Below, in pieces: positions 8,675 to 16,769 of a DNA stretch of 64,000 bases. Made by a program: the position numbers and the translations under genes. The notes under the pieces were generated by a model. The model was not told the DNA's origin, searched no databases, and saw only the letters and a list, made by a program, of their open reading frames with translations. This stretch comes from an uncultured Cellulosilyticum sp. (GTDB lineage: Bacteria > Bacillota > Clostridia > Lachnospirales > Cellulosilyticaceae): NCBI GenBank assembly GCA_934725855.1, contig CAKVCL010000001.1, positions 124,001 to 188,000 on the forward strand, read 5' to 3'. Every line of letters begins with the position of its first letter. Position 1 is the stretch's first letter.

Positions 8675-9772
8675 ATGAATAAAAAGAAGATTTTAGCTAT
8701 GGCCCTTTGTGGGGTACTTTCAGTAAATGTTTTAGCTGGATGTAACAATTCTTCATCATCTACTGAAAACACATCATCACCTTCAAAATTTGAACGCCTA
8801 GACACCGACTTAAATGTAGGACTTGTTATTGGTTCTGGTACCATTGATGACCGTTCTTTTAATCAAGGGTGTTGGGAAGGCATTACAGCCACTGTCGATC
8901 ATTCAAAATATGTTACACCTGCAGGTGAAACCGAATCCGATTACTTAGTTTCAATCGGTAATCTATACGAAGCTGATTTTAAAATGATTATCACACCAGG
9001 TTATTATTTTGAATCTGCTGATTATGTGGCACAAGATAAATATCCAGATGCTAAATTTGTTATTTTAGATGGTGTACCAACCGATGCAAATGGCAATACC
9101 AAAATTGGTGACAACACTGTTTCAATTACTTTCGCAGAGCATGAATCTGGGTTCATTGCGGGTGTTGCAGCGGCTTTAGAATTAAAAGAAGCTGACTTTG
9201 GCTTCTTAGGAGGCATGCCTATTCCTGCTGTAGAGCGCTTCGAAGTAGGCTTTAAACAAGGTATTGATTATGCCAATGCAAATTTAGGAACTCAAATTAC
9301 GCTAGATGCAGTCAATGTTGTATATCAAGGAACATTTGGTGATAAAGCAGCAGGTCAACAAATTGCTGCTCAAATGTATGATCGTGGCGTAAAACTCATC
9401 TTCACTGCTGCCGGTGGAACAGGTATGGGGGCTATTAACGAAGCTAAAAGCCGTGCGAGTAAGGGAGAAACGGCTTGGGTCATTGGTGTGGATTCTGACC
9501 AATTCTTAGATGGCGTTTATGACTCAGCGACTCAGGCTTCTGTCATTTTAACTTCAGCTGTAAAATATGTAGACCAAGCAACTCATGATATGATTGCAGC
9601 CGAAGCTGAAGGCACTTTCCCAGGCGGTCAGGCGCTACTTTATACTATCGCTAATGATGGTGTAGGGATTCCTACAGAAAATCCAAACCTATCTTCAGAA
9701 ACCATTCAAAAAGTAAATGAAGTTTATAACCAAGTTAAAAATGGAAGTATTACTGTAAACGAAATGCTCTAA
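8675..9772 (+). CDS. BMP family substrate-binding lipoprotein
   Basis: Extracytoplasmic lipoprotein of the basic membrane protein (BMP/Med/PnrA) family, which usually bind purine nucleosides for an ABC transporter. The start at 8675 gives a lipoprotein signal with lipobox LAGC, Cys 23 being the lipidated residue, followed by a Ser/Thr-rich linker. Family motifs follow: VGLVIGSGTIDDRSFNQGCW, then DYLVSIGNLYEADFKMIITPGY split over two strands, and FTAAGGTGMGAINEAK near residue 250. The mature length (365 aa precursor) is normal. No permease or ATPase genes flank it, so the transporter must lie elsewhere, or the protein has a sensory role. An upstream in-frame ATG at 8630 would spoil the signal peptide. 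Confidence 0.88.
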   Translation: MNKKKILAMALCGVLSVNVLAGCNNSSSSTENTSSPSKFERLDTDLNVGLVIGSGTIDDRSFNQGCWEGITATVDHSKYVTPAGETESDYLVSIGNLYEADFKMIITPGYYFESADYVAQDKYPDAKFVILDGVPTDANGNTKIGDNTVSITFAEHESGFIAGVAAALELKEADFGFLGGMPIPAVERFEVGFKQGIDYANANLGTQITLDAVNVVYQGTFGDKAAGQQIAAQMYDRGVKLIFTAAGGTGMGAINEAKSRASKGETAWVIGVDSDQFLDGVYDSATQASVILTSAVKYVDQATHDMIAAEAEGTFPGGQALLYTIANDGVGIPTENPNLSSETIQKVNEVYNQVKNGSITVNEML

Positions 9773-9789
9773 TTCAATGAACCCAAATG

Positions 9790-9830
9790 AGCGATACACT
9801 TTCTAAAATGAAGTGTATCGCTTATTTTTT
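9790..9830 (+). terminator. Terminator of the BMP gene
   Basis: Perfect 12-bp stem AGCGATACACTT / AAGTGTATCGCT followed by TATTTTTTATTTT, directly after the stop codon. Confidence 0.9.
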
Positions 9831-9935
9831 ATTTTCAATACGCCACTCAATTGACTCCATCTATCCTATCTTCTATATTATAGTTAATCATATTCAAACT
9901 ACTATACAAGATAATGTTTTTCTTCAATAAATACC

Positions 9936-10000
9936 AAAAGCTTCTTATGAAATGTTATTTTGAACTGATGTTCTATAAACAATATCTCACAAGAAGCTTT
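9936..10000 (-). terminator. Possible terminator of glmS
   Basis: AAAGCTTCTT at 9938-9947 is complementary to AAGAAGCTTT at 9991-10000, with a long loop. On the minus strand it is followed by TTGGTATTTATT, so the T tract is weak. No other structure lies between glmS and the BMP gene. Confidence 0.45.
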
Positions 10001-10056
10001 ATTTTATCTTGCAATCTCTATTTTATTTTTACAAATCTCAAACAACCCTATCAGTT

Positions 10057-11886
10057 TTATTCTACAGTAACCGACTTAGCAAGATTTCTTGGTTTATCAA
10101 CGTCATTTCCTCTTGCAATGGATACATAGTAAGAAATAAGCTGAGTTGGAATAACGGCTAATACAGGCATCAGTAAATCTTCTGCTTGTGGAATGTAGAA
10201 CAGATCATCTGCTACTTTAGCAATTTCTGTGTCGCCTTTTTTAGCAATGGCAATCACAAATGCGCCTCTTGCTTTAACTTCTTTAATGTTAGAAATCATT
10301 TTTTCTTGAAGCGCGTCTTGAGTCACAATCGCAAGAACTGGTGTCCCTTCATCAATTAAGGCGATTGGTCCGTGTTTTAACTCGCCTGCTGCAAAAGCTT
10401 CTGTATAAATATAAGAAATTTCTTTGAGCTTAAGGGCGGCTTCACGAGCTGTTGTATAGTCTACCCCACGACCAAGATAGAATGCATTTTGTGCATCTTT
10501 CATATCTAATGCCATTTTTTGAAGTTGATCTTTATCTCCTAGAATTTCTTCTACAAGAGGTGCTAATCCTTCGATATGATCAATGAGTTCATGGTAACGT
10601 TCTAAAGTAATCGTACCTTTTTTATAAGCAAAGTCTAAAGCAATCATATAAAAGGCAATCATTTGTGCTGTATATGCTTTTGTGGAAGCAACGGCCACTT
10701 CTGGACCTGCCCATGTATAGAATACATCATGTGCTTCTCTCGCTACTGATGACCCTACGACGTTTGTAATCGCTAGGACTCTAGCGCCTTTTTTCTTAGC
10801 AAGCTTCATGGCTGCTAAAGTATCTGCTGTTTCACCTGATTGAGAAACCACAATTAACATGGTGTGCTCATCAATAAATGGATCACTATATCTAAATTCT
10901 GATGCAATATCCACTTCTACAGGGACTTTAGCGAGTTTCTCAATTGCATATTTTCCAACAAGACCTGCATGATATGCTGTTCCACAAGCGACGATATACA
11001 TTTTTTGAATACCCTCCAAATCTTCTTTTGTAAGGGTAATATCGTCTAAATGAATCATACGCTTTTCATCAAGTCTTCTTAATAAGGTATCACGAATCGC
11101 TTGTGGTTGATCATAAATTTCTTTCATCATAAAATGATCAAATCCATTTTTTGAAGCGGCTTCAATATCCCACTCGACAGTTTGAAGTTGTTTATCTACT
11201 TTATTTTGATTTTCATCTAAAATCTCAATCGTTCCATCTTTAATGTGAACTACTTCGTCATTTTCTAGGTAATACACATTACGTGTATATTTTAAGATAG
11301 CAGGTACATCAGATGCGATAAAGAATTCTCCTTCGCCAACCCCTACGATTAATGGACTTTCTTTTCTAACGGCTACTAATTCACCTGGATGATTGGATGA
11401 AACCACACCTAAAGCATAGGCGCCTCTAAACTCGGCAACTGCTTTATAAACGGCTTGTAATAAGTCTCCTTCATAATATTTGTCAATTAAATGAACAGCT
11501 ACTTCTGTATCGGTTTCTGATTTAAATTCATACCCTTCAGCTATTAATTTTTCACGAATTTCCATGTAATTTTCAATGATTCCGTTGTGAACGACCGCAA
11601 TCGTTTCACTTTGATTAAGATGTGGATGTGAGTTCACATCAGATGGCACACCATGTGTAGCCCATCTTGTATGACCGATTCCGACGTTTCCTTTAATCGG
11701 TGAGGCTTCTAAAATTTCCTCTAAGCGACTTAAACGACCTTGCTTTTTAGCCCAGCTAATTTGTTTGCCTTCATTAACAATAGCAACACCAGCTGAGTCA
11801 TACCCTCTGTACTCGAGTTTTTCTAACCCATCACAAATCACTTCTACTGCGTCCTTACGACCTACATAACCTACAATTCCGCACAT
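10057..11886 (-). CDS. glmS: Glutamine-fructose-6-phosphate aminotransferase (isomerising)
   Basis: Makes glucosamine-6-phosphate from fructose-6-phosphate and glutamine, the first step to UDP-GlcNAc for cell wall synthesis. The 609-residue protein is complete. It has an N-terminal class II glutaminase domain with catalytic Cys 2 (MCGIVGYVG) and the GHTRWATHG motif, then two SIS sugar-isomerase domains (SQSGETADT and STKAYT motifs), ending DKPRNLAKSVTVE, the family's usual C terminus. The ATG has an AGGAGG-type ribosome binding site. The mRNA leader carries a glmS self-cleaving ribozyme, so expression is shut down when glucosamine-6-phosphate accumulates. Confidence 0.98.
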   Translation of the reverse strand: MCGIVGYVGRKDAVEVICDGLEKLEYRGYDSAGVAIVNEGKQISWAKKQGRLSRLEEILEASPIKGNVGIGHTRWATHGVPSDVNSHPHLNQSETIAVVHNGIIENYMEIREKLIAEGYEFKSETDTEVAVHLIDKYYEGDLLQAVYKAVAEFRGAYALGVVSSNHPGELVAVRKESPLIVGVGEGEFFIASDVPAILKYTRNVYYLENDEVVHIKDGTIEILDENQNKVDKQLQTVEWDIEAASKNGFDHFMMKEIYDQPQAIRDTLLRRLDEKRMIHLDDITLTKEDLEGIQKMYIVACGTAYHAGLVGKYAIEKLAKVPVEVDIASEFRYSDPFIDEHTMLIVVSQSGETADTLAAMKLAKKKGARVLAITNVVGSSVAREAHDVFYTWAGPEVAVASTKAYTAQMIAFYMIALDFAYKKGTITLERYHELIDHIEGLAPLVEEILGDKDQLQKMALDMKDAQNAFYLGRGVDYTTAREAALKLKEISYIYTEAFAAGELKHGPIALIDEGTPVLAIVTQDALQEKMISNIKEVKARGAFVIAIAKKGDTEIAKVADDLFYIPQAEDLLMPVLAVIPTQLISYYVSIARGNDVDKPRNLAKSVTVE

Positions 11887-11929
11887 AACAAAAAAACCTC
11901 CTGATATTCATTTTTTATCAGGGAAATTC

Positions 11930-12076
11930 ACGATAAGCGCTTTGTACTAAAAATCACTTTTTAGTTTTGTTCGCTTATTTAGGGTGTGAGCCCTCTAGAG
12001 CATCCGCCGACTAATCGATCACTCTAGTCCTCGTCAACTTATAAACTGCCTTTCTGTTTAAAAGTCCTGGCGCTTT
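11930..12076 (-). ncRNA. glmS ribozyme (glucosamine-6-phosphate-activated)
   Basis: The glmS leader on the minus strand contains the ribozyme's conserved blocks in order: AGCGCCAGGACT (complement of 12063-12074) with the cleavage site between A 12074 and G 12073, GTTGACGAGGACTAGAG, ATCGATTAGTCGGCGGATGC, CTCACACCC, and a final pairing of TAAGCG with CGCTTA. These match the glmS catalytic RNA known upstream of glmS in Gram-positive bacteria. Cleavage on glucosamine-6-phosphate binding leads to decay of the mRNA. Confidence 0.95.
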
Positions 12077-12100
12077 TTACTTTTCTATTTCCCTTGCGCT

Positions 12101-12109
12101 ATTATAGCA
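12101..12109 (-). promoter_or_regulatory. Extended -10 promoter of glmS
   Basis: TGCTATAAT on the minus strand (complement of 12101-12109) is a perfect extended -10 element. It puts the transcript start near 12093, about 20 bases before the ribozyme cleavage site, which fits the usual arrangement. A TTGACA further upstream is wrongly spaced to be its -35. Confidence 0.65.
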
Positions 12110-12193
12110 TACTCTATTATATGTTTGCTAGTATAAATTGTGAAATTGTCAAATCTTGTAGCTTAAGGTTTCTTAATAATTTATTGTAAACAA

Positions 12194-12234
12194 ACGGGGT
12201 TACATCAAAGATGATGCTTTGATTGTAACCCCAT
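12194..12234 (-). terminator. Terminator of the proline-rich secreted protein gene
   Basis: GGGGTTACATCAAAG (12196-12210) pairs with CTTTGATTGTAACCCC (12217-12232) with a single bulged base. A T-containing tail follows on the minus strand. Confidence 0.8.
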
Positions 12235-12238
12235 TTCT

Positions 12239-13048
12239 TTATTTTGAAGCAGCTGGTAACCAATGATTAATGGTTTCTTTTATGGCAGCTTTAAGTTGTT
12301 TAGATTGCTCACAAGTAATTTGTCCATTTTTTTGTGCTTCATCTACGACTTTATTGTATTCTTTAAGAATACATTTTTTAAATTTTTTAGGTTTAATCTT
12401 TTCGGCTTTTAAAATGTCTTCTAGTTTTTTACCTTCTTTAATATAAGTGACAACTTGTTTTTCCTCTACCCCTAACTTTTTAAGGGCATTAACAATCATT
12501 TTAAAGTGATCGAGCATAAATGGTTTTTGTGCATTGCAACCGGGTTTTTGACACCCTGGTTTTTGCATATTACCATTTGGTTTTTGTTCTGGACCACAAG
12601 GTTTAGTACTTGGCGCATTTGGTTTATCAGCTGGTTTGCAAGATGCTCCTGGCTTAGTCATTGAACCATTTGGCTTTTGGGCTGGCTCACATGGTTTATC
12701 AGCTGGCATATTAGGCTTACCTTCTGGCTCCATGGGTTTTGCTGGCTGACATGGTTTTTGGGTTGGTGCACTAGGGGTAGATGGCTTAGCTGGTGCTGAA
12801 CTTGGCTTTTGCACAGGTGCCATTGGTGTTGGTTTAGTTGTTGGCGTTGTTGGAGCTAACGTACTTGGTGTCACCGTAGGTTTTGGTGTATTACTAGGAT
12901 TTGGTGTTGGGTTTGGACTTGGTGTGGCCGTCTGACTTGGCACTGGAGTAGTTGGGTTTTCATTTCTCATCGGTGCTGCAAAAGATGACCCTACCATGAG
13001 TGATGCTAATAAAAAGCAAGCAATTCCTTGCCATTTGTTGCGTTTCAT
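12239..13048 (-). CDS. Secreted Pro/Thr/Cys-rich protein with C-terminal helical domain
   Basis: Predicted exported protein of unknown function (269 aa). A signal peptide covers about residues 1-25 (cleavage after SSFAA). Residues 30-85 are a Pro/Thr/Ser linker of TPxP type, and residues 85-180 form irregular repeats of the type KPxxPxxKPxxP with recurring KPC, PCGPEQKPNG and KPGC elements carrying eight or so Cys residues, suggesting disulphide cross-linking at the cell surface. The last 90 residues are a Lys-rich helical domain (VVTYIKEGKKLEDILKAEKI) resembling small helical domains of secreted Clostridia proteins. It has no sortase or anchor motif. Possibly a spore or envelope structural protein; function not assigned. 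Confidence 0.7.
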   Translation of the reverse strand: MKRNKWQGIACFLLASLMVGSSFAAPMRNENPTTPVPSQTATPSPNPTPNPSNTPKPTVTPSTLAPTTPTTKPTPMAPVQKPSSAPAKPSTPSAPTQKPCQPAKPMEPEGKPNMPADKPCEPAQKPNGSMTKPGASCKPADKPNAPSTKPCGPEQKPNGNMQKPGCQKPGCNAQKPFMLDHFKMIVNALKKLGVEEKQVVTYIKEGKKLEDILKAEKIKPKKFKKCILKEYNKVVDEAQKNGQITCEQSKQLKAAIKETINHWLPAASK

Positions 13049-13199
13049 AATGAACCTCCTAAAATTGTTTATAGACTTAGAATATGGAAAATCCTTGTTT
13101 CTATACTGTCAATAATAGGAATGTATTTTTTCTTCGGTATAAATTAATCGTATACGGGCATATTAATTCTATCTTAATTTAAGGATAGGAGATTCTATC

Positions 13200-13394
13200 A
13201 TGATTAAACATTTATTATGTACTAATTGTGGCTATGATATGGTCGGTCCTGAATATATCGCCCAGACAGTAGATGCTTCTCTTTGTCATGAGGGGCCTAT
13301 GTATAGCAATCAAACTTTATTAGATATAAACACCAAACCTTATGGTCAAATTGTTTGTCCCTACTGTAAATCTGTTGGGACTTGGACCAACTAA
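13200..13394 (+). CDS. Small CxxC-CxxC zinc-binding protein
   Basis: A 64-residue protein with two CxxC pairs (CTNCGYDM near residue 7 and CPYCKSVG near 54), the spacing of a zinc ribbon. No family recognised. It has a good ribosome binding site (AGGAG 8 bases before ATG), its own upstream AT-rich promoter region and a strong terminator, which supports a real gene. Divergent from the proline-rich protein gene. Confidence 0.65.
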   Translation: MIKHLLCTNCGYDMVGPEYIAQTVDASLCHEGPMYSNQTLLDINTKPYGQIVCPYCKSVGTWTN

Positions 13395-13430
13395 AAAAAG
13401 TGAAGTGGAAAATCCACTTCACTTTTTTAT
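13394..13430. terminator. Bidirectional terminator
   Basis: AAAAAAAGTGAAGTGGA and TCCACTTCACTTTTTT form a perfect hairpin with a 4-base loop and A/T runs on both sides. It serves both the small zinc-protein gene and the convergent sulP gene. Confidence 0.92.
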
Positions 13431-13432
13431 GC

Positions 13433-15082
13433 TTATGATGCAGCTGCCATCTTCTTTTTGTCAATCGCTAACAAGCTTTGTTCCACACTCCAGAAGAAGT
13501 GTTTTTTGCCTACCTTTTCAACGATTCCACTACGTTCCATATAATTCATCACTTTAGGTTGTACGCCTGCAAATAGAACTTTGGTATTTTGACCTTTAAA
13601 TAAGTCGTGTATTTCGTCAAAGAATTGGGTTCCTGTAGTATCCACTAATGGCACCCCACGCATTGAGAAAATCACATAATCCATTTCTTCTAAGCCTTCT
13701 AATTCAGATTTGATTTTTTCTGTCGTTGTAAAAAATACTGGACCGGTTAAATAAACGACTTTTGTTTTATCATGATTGTATTTCACATCAATTCCATTCG
13801 CTGCTAAACGCGCTGGGTCAATATCACTTAAATGCACTTCAATATCTGAAATACGTACTACGAAGAATAAAATAGAGAATACCACACCTACTAAAATAGC
13901 GGTTGTTAAATCAAAGATTACAGTTGCTATCATCGTAATTAAAAATTGTGCAATAGCGGTTTTTAGTTTTTTGCTAAAGATAAAACGAATGCTTTCCCAT
14001 TCATTCATACGCCATGCCGTTACCATTAAAACACCTGCTAACGCAGATAATGGAATCTTTGACATAATGCCACCTAATAAAAACATAGAAGCTAGTAATC
14101 CCACTGCATGGAAAATACCTGTTAATCTGGTTTGTGCCCCTGATTTAATGGCAACACTTGTACGTGCAATAGCGGCTGTCGCAGGCACTCCGCCAAAGAA
14201 TGGAATCATAATATTTCCGATGCCTTGTGCAACCAGTTCACGGTCCGCATTAAGTTTTTCACCCTTCATACGTCCTGCTGATGCGCCGCATAATAAACTT
14301 TCAATCATCCCTAATGCCGCAATAACAATCGCGGGAGAAATTAAATTTTTGACTTGATCTAAGGATAAATCCCCTATATTTAATCTCACACTTGGAAATA
14401 ATGTTCTTGGAATTTCACCTACTGTGGCAACATCTGATTGAATTACTAAGCTGACACATAATGACACAATAATCCCCACTAAGGATGCTGGTACTTTGGC
14501 ATTCCATTTTTTTGGCCAAAAGACCATAATCGCTACTACAATCATGGCAAAAAGTACAGCATAAAAATTAGGATGGAAACCAAGTCTTCCATAAGAAATA
14601 ATCTTTTGTATATTACTACTTCCTTCAGAAGTTACTCCAAAAAAGTTATCAATTTGTCCCATAGCAATAATAATCGCAATTCCAGATGTAAACCCTGTGA
14701 TAACAGGTGCTGGAATTAAAGAAACTAATTTTCCTAACTTCAATATACCGCAAACTAGCAAAATCACCCCTGCAATCAGTGTGGCAACAAATACACCTTG
14801 CATCCCATAACTATAAACTAAACTAATCAGGACAGCTGACATCGCTCCTGTTGGACCAGATATCTGATAAGAAGCACCAGATAATGCACTCATAAAAAGT
14901 CCGGCAATAATGGCTGTAATTAATCCTGCTGCTGCATCTGCTCCACTACTTACTCCAAAAGCCAAGGCTAATGGTAAAGCTACTGCCGTAACCGTAAGTC
15001 CAGCCATCACGTCTTGTGATAATTTCTTACTATTATACCCTGAAAACTCACTCTTCAAATCAGAAAGAAACTGCTTAATCAT
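13433..15082 (-). CDS. SulP family anion transporter with STAS domain
   Basis: Inner-membrane transporter of the SLC26/SulP family (sulfate, bicarbonate or other anions; substrate not predictable). Residues 1-410 contain the transmembrane domain with the typical start (DVMAGLTVTAVALPLALAFG), the QISGPTGAMSAV signature and the SLLCGASAGRMKG segment. Residues about 430-540 form a cytoplasmic STAS domain (VIFSMRGVPLVDTTGTQFFD). Full length at 549 aa. Single gene between two terminators. Confidence 0.93.
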   Translation of the reverse strand: MIKQFLSDLKSEFSGYNSKKLSQDVMAGLTVTAVALPLALAFGVSSGADAAAGLITAIIAGLFMSALSGASYQISGPTGAMSAVLISLVYSYGMQGVFVATLIAGVILLVCGILKLGKLVSLIPAPVITGFTSGIAIIIAMGQIDNFFGVTSEGSSNIQKIISYGRLGFHPNFYAVLFAMIVVAIMVFWPKKWNAKVPASLVGIIVSLCVSLVIQSDVATVGEIPRTLFPSVRLNIGDLSLDQVKNLISPAIVIAALGMIESLLCGASAGRMKGEKLNADRELVAQGIGNIMIPFFGGVPATAAIARTSVAIKSGAQTRLTGIFHAVGLLASMFLLGGIMSKIPLSALAGVLMVTAWRMNEWESIRFIFSKKLKTAIAQFLITMIATVIFDLTTAILVGVVFSILFFVVRISDIEVHLSDIDPARLAANGIDVKYNHDKTKVVYLTGPVFFTTTEKIKSELEGLEEMDYVIFSMRGVPLVDTTGTQFFDEIHDLFKGQNTKVLFAGVQPKVMNYMERSGIVEKVGKKHFFWSVEQSLLAIDKKKMAAAS

Positions 15083-15267
15083 TCTTTTCCCACCTTATTT
15101 ATTTTTGTCTCTCAAACGTTTTTAGTATACTCCTAAATCTTCACACTTTCTACACAGGATACTCTTTTTATACAAACTTCATGACATTGTCCCAATTAAA
15201 GCCTTGAACTTACTATTTCTTTAGCACCTTGTACAATCTTGCCGTGCCCAGTTATAGATTTTAACCA

Positions 15268-15305
15268 AATAAATAAAGTGAGCCTTAGCCCACTTCATTT
15301 ATTTT
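15268..15305 (-). terminator. Terminator of the L,D-transpeptidase gene
   Basis: AAATAAAGTG and CACTTCATTTATT (15271-15303) form an imperfect hairpin downstream of the transpeptidase gene. T-rich on the minus-strand exit side. Confidence 0.55.
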
Positions 15306-15363
15306 GCTTAAAGCAACTGTTCTATTTTACAAATAACCCTCTTGCTTTCATAACCCCTAACGC

Positions 15364-16740
15364 CTAGCGAATCCATACGGTGGTTCCTATAGGAATACGA
15401 TCATGAAGCCATTTACTATCCTTTTCGGATAAGCGAATGCATCCATGAGAGGCTTTGCTTCCTAATTCATATTGGCCTGACTGAATATATTTTCCCGTGC
15501 GGTCAAATAAAATAGAATGATACATATAGTCTCTAAAGAATACCAGTGCATATTTACATCGATAACCTTTTTGAACGCCGATATAGGGAATCTTATATTT
15601 AACCTCAAAAATACCCGACGGCGTTGGGTTATTCACTTTGCCGCTAGAACACACAAAACTTTGAACGAGCACCCACGTACCATTTTCTTTCTTTAAAACA
15701 TAGGTACGCTGCCGATATAAATCCGTCCACAGTAAATAATCCGTTTGACTTTGCATATGATTCAGGTTCGCAAAAGCTTCAATTTGTTCTTTTGAAACTT
15801 TGCCGTAGGGTGCCCCACTTTCTCCTAAAATTTTCACACTACTATAAGGCACTTGATATTTGTTGCCTTTACCGTCAATCACATGCATATCATAATGCTT
15901 TTCAATTCGCCAAATCTCCACGATCTCATTAATTTTTAATGGCCCTATTGTTTGCAGCATCTTTCCTTCCATTTTACAACGTGGAAAAACATGGCTTAGC
16001 TGCCTTAAATAGAGAGCATCACTATATTGATTAAAAATCACTTCATTTTGTTGTCCATACCGCCTTGTGACGCCTTCATTAACTGGCCACTCATTAACCG
16101 TTTCAATCATGCTTGAAATATAGATGCCCTTTTGCTTTCCTACTTTCTGCCACGCTTTGGTTTCCCCTGGTTCTAAAAGAAGCGTTTCTGCAATCGTTTT
16201 AAATGTCCGATCTTCCCAAAAAAGATGACTTGCTTCTACTTTAAGGAGATGCTCCGTTTTATTTTGAATGCCTTCATCACTGATGTTAAACAGCTTAGAA
16301 GTACCTTGTAAATCTTCCTCTAACCAAAAAGTTGCTTCATCACATTTAAGTTTTCCCATTTCCTGTAATGCTTCTATGGGTAAGAGTCGCTTTTCTTGCA
16401 CCATTAATGCATAGCTTCTAATATTCCCACAATAAATCGCCTCAGGTGCCATATAGGCGCTGCCTTCTAATAAAGGCGCTGTATTTTTTGAATCAATTGA
16501 CTCATCAGAGGCTAAAGTGGTCTTTATCATCTGTATCGTTTCCAAAGGAATAAATACCTCTGCACTCACCTCATATAGTGGATAGCGCGCTTGCCTATAG
16601 GCAAGCTCACTTGCTGATTTTTTGACTTCTCCGATATAGACGCTTTCAAATGTACTTTTGGCATAAGTCTTATAACTTACGCATAAGCACAATATCATGC
16701 CTAGTATATAACTTTGTTTTCTGCTGATTCTAGAAACCAT
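15364..16740 (-). CDS. Exported L,D-transpeptidase (YkuD domain)
   Basis: Probable cell-wall enzyme forming 3-3 peptide cross-links or attaching proteins to peptidoglycan. The signal peptide is at residues 1-28 (ILGMILCLCVSYKTYA). A long unassigned middle region of about 300 residues follows, perhaps with SH3-like segments, and the C-terminal YkuD catalytic domain holds the motif YELGSKASHGCIRLSEKD, including the catalytic Cys of SHGC. A strong ribosome binding site (AAGGAGGTAACTTT) precedes the ATG. It begins 29 bp after the M16C peptidase gene on the same strand and is probably cotranscribed with it. Confidence 0.88.
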   Translation of the reverse strand: MVSRISRKQSYILGMILCLCVSYKTYAKSTFESVYIGEVKKSASELAYRQARYPLYEVSAEVFIPLETIQMIKTTLASDESIDSKNTAPLLEGSAYMAPEAIYCGNIRSYALMVQEKRLLPIEALQEMGKLKCDEATFWLEEDLQGTSKLFNISDEGIQNKTEHLLKVEASHLFWEDRTFKTIAETLLLEPGETKAWQKVGKQKGIYISSMIETVNEWPVNEGVTRRYGQQNEVIFNQYSDALYLRQLSHVFPRCKMEGKMLQTIGPLKINEIVEIWRIEKHYDMHVIDGKGNKYQVPYSSVKILGESGAPYGKVSKEQIEAFANLNHMQSQTDYLLWTDLYRQRTYVLKKENGTWVLVQSFVCSSGKVNNPTPSGIFEVKYKIPYIGVQKGYRCKYALVFFRDYMYHSILFDRTGKYIQSGQYELGSKASHGCIRLSEKDSKWLHDRIPIGTTVWIR

Positions 16741-16769
16741 AAAGTTACCTCCTTGGCATTATCATCTCC

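Noticed and set aside
11887..12100. T-box leader before glmS
   Set aside because: No T-box antiterminator sequence; all conserved blocks match the glmS ribozyme instead.
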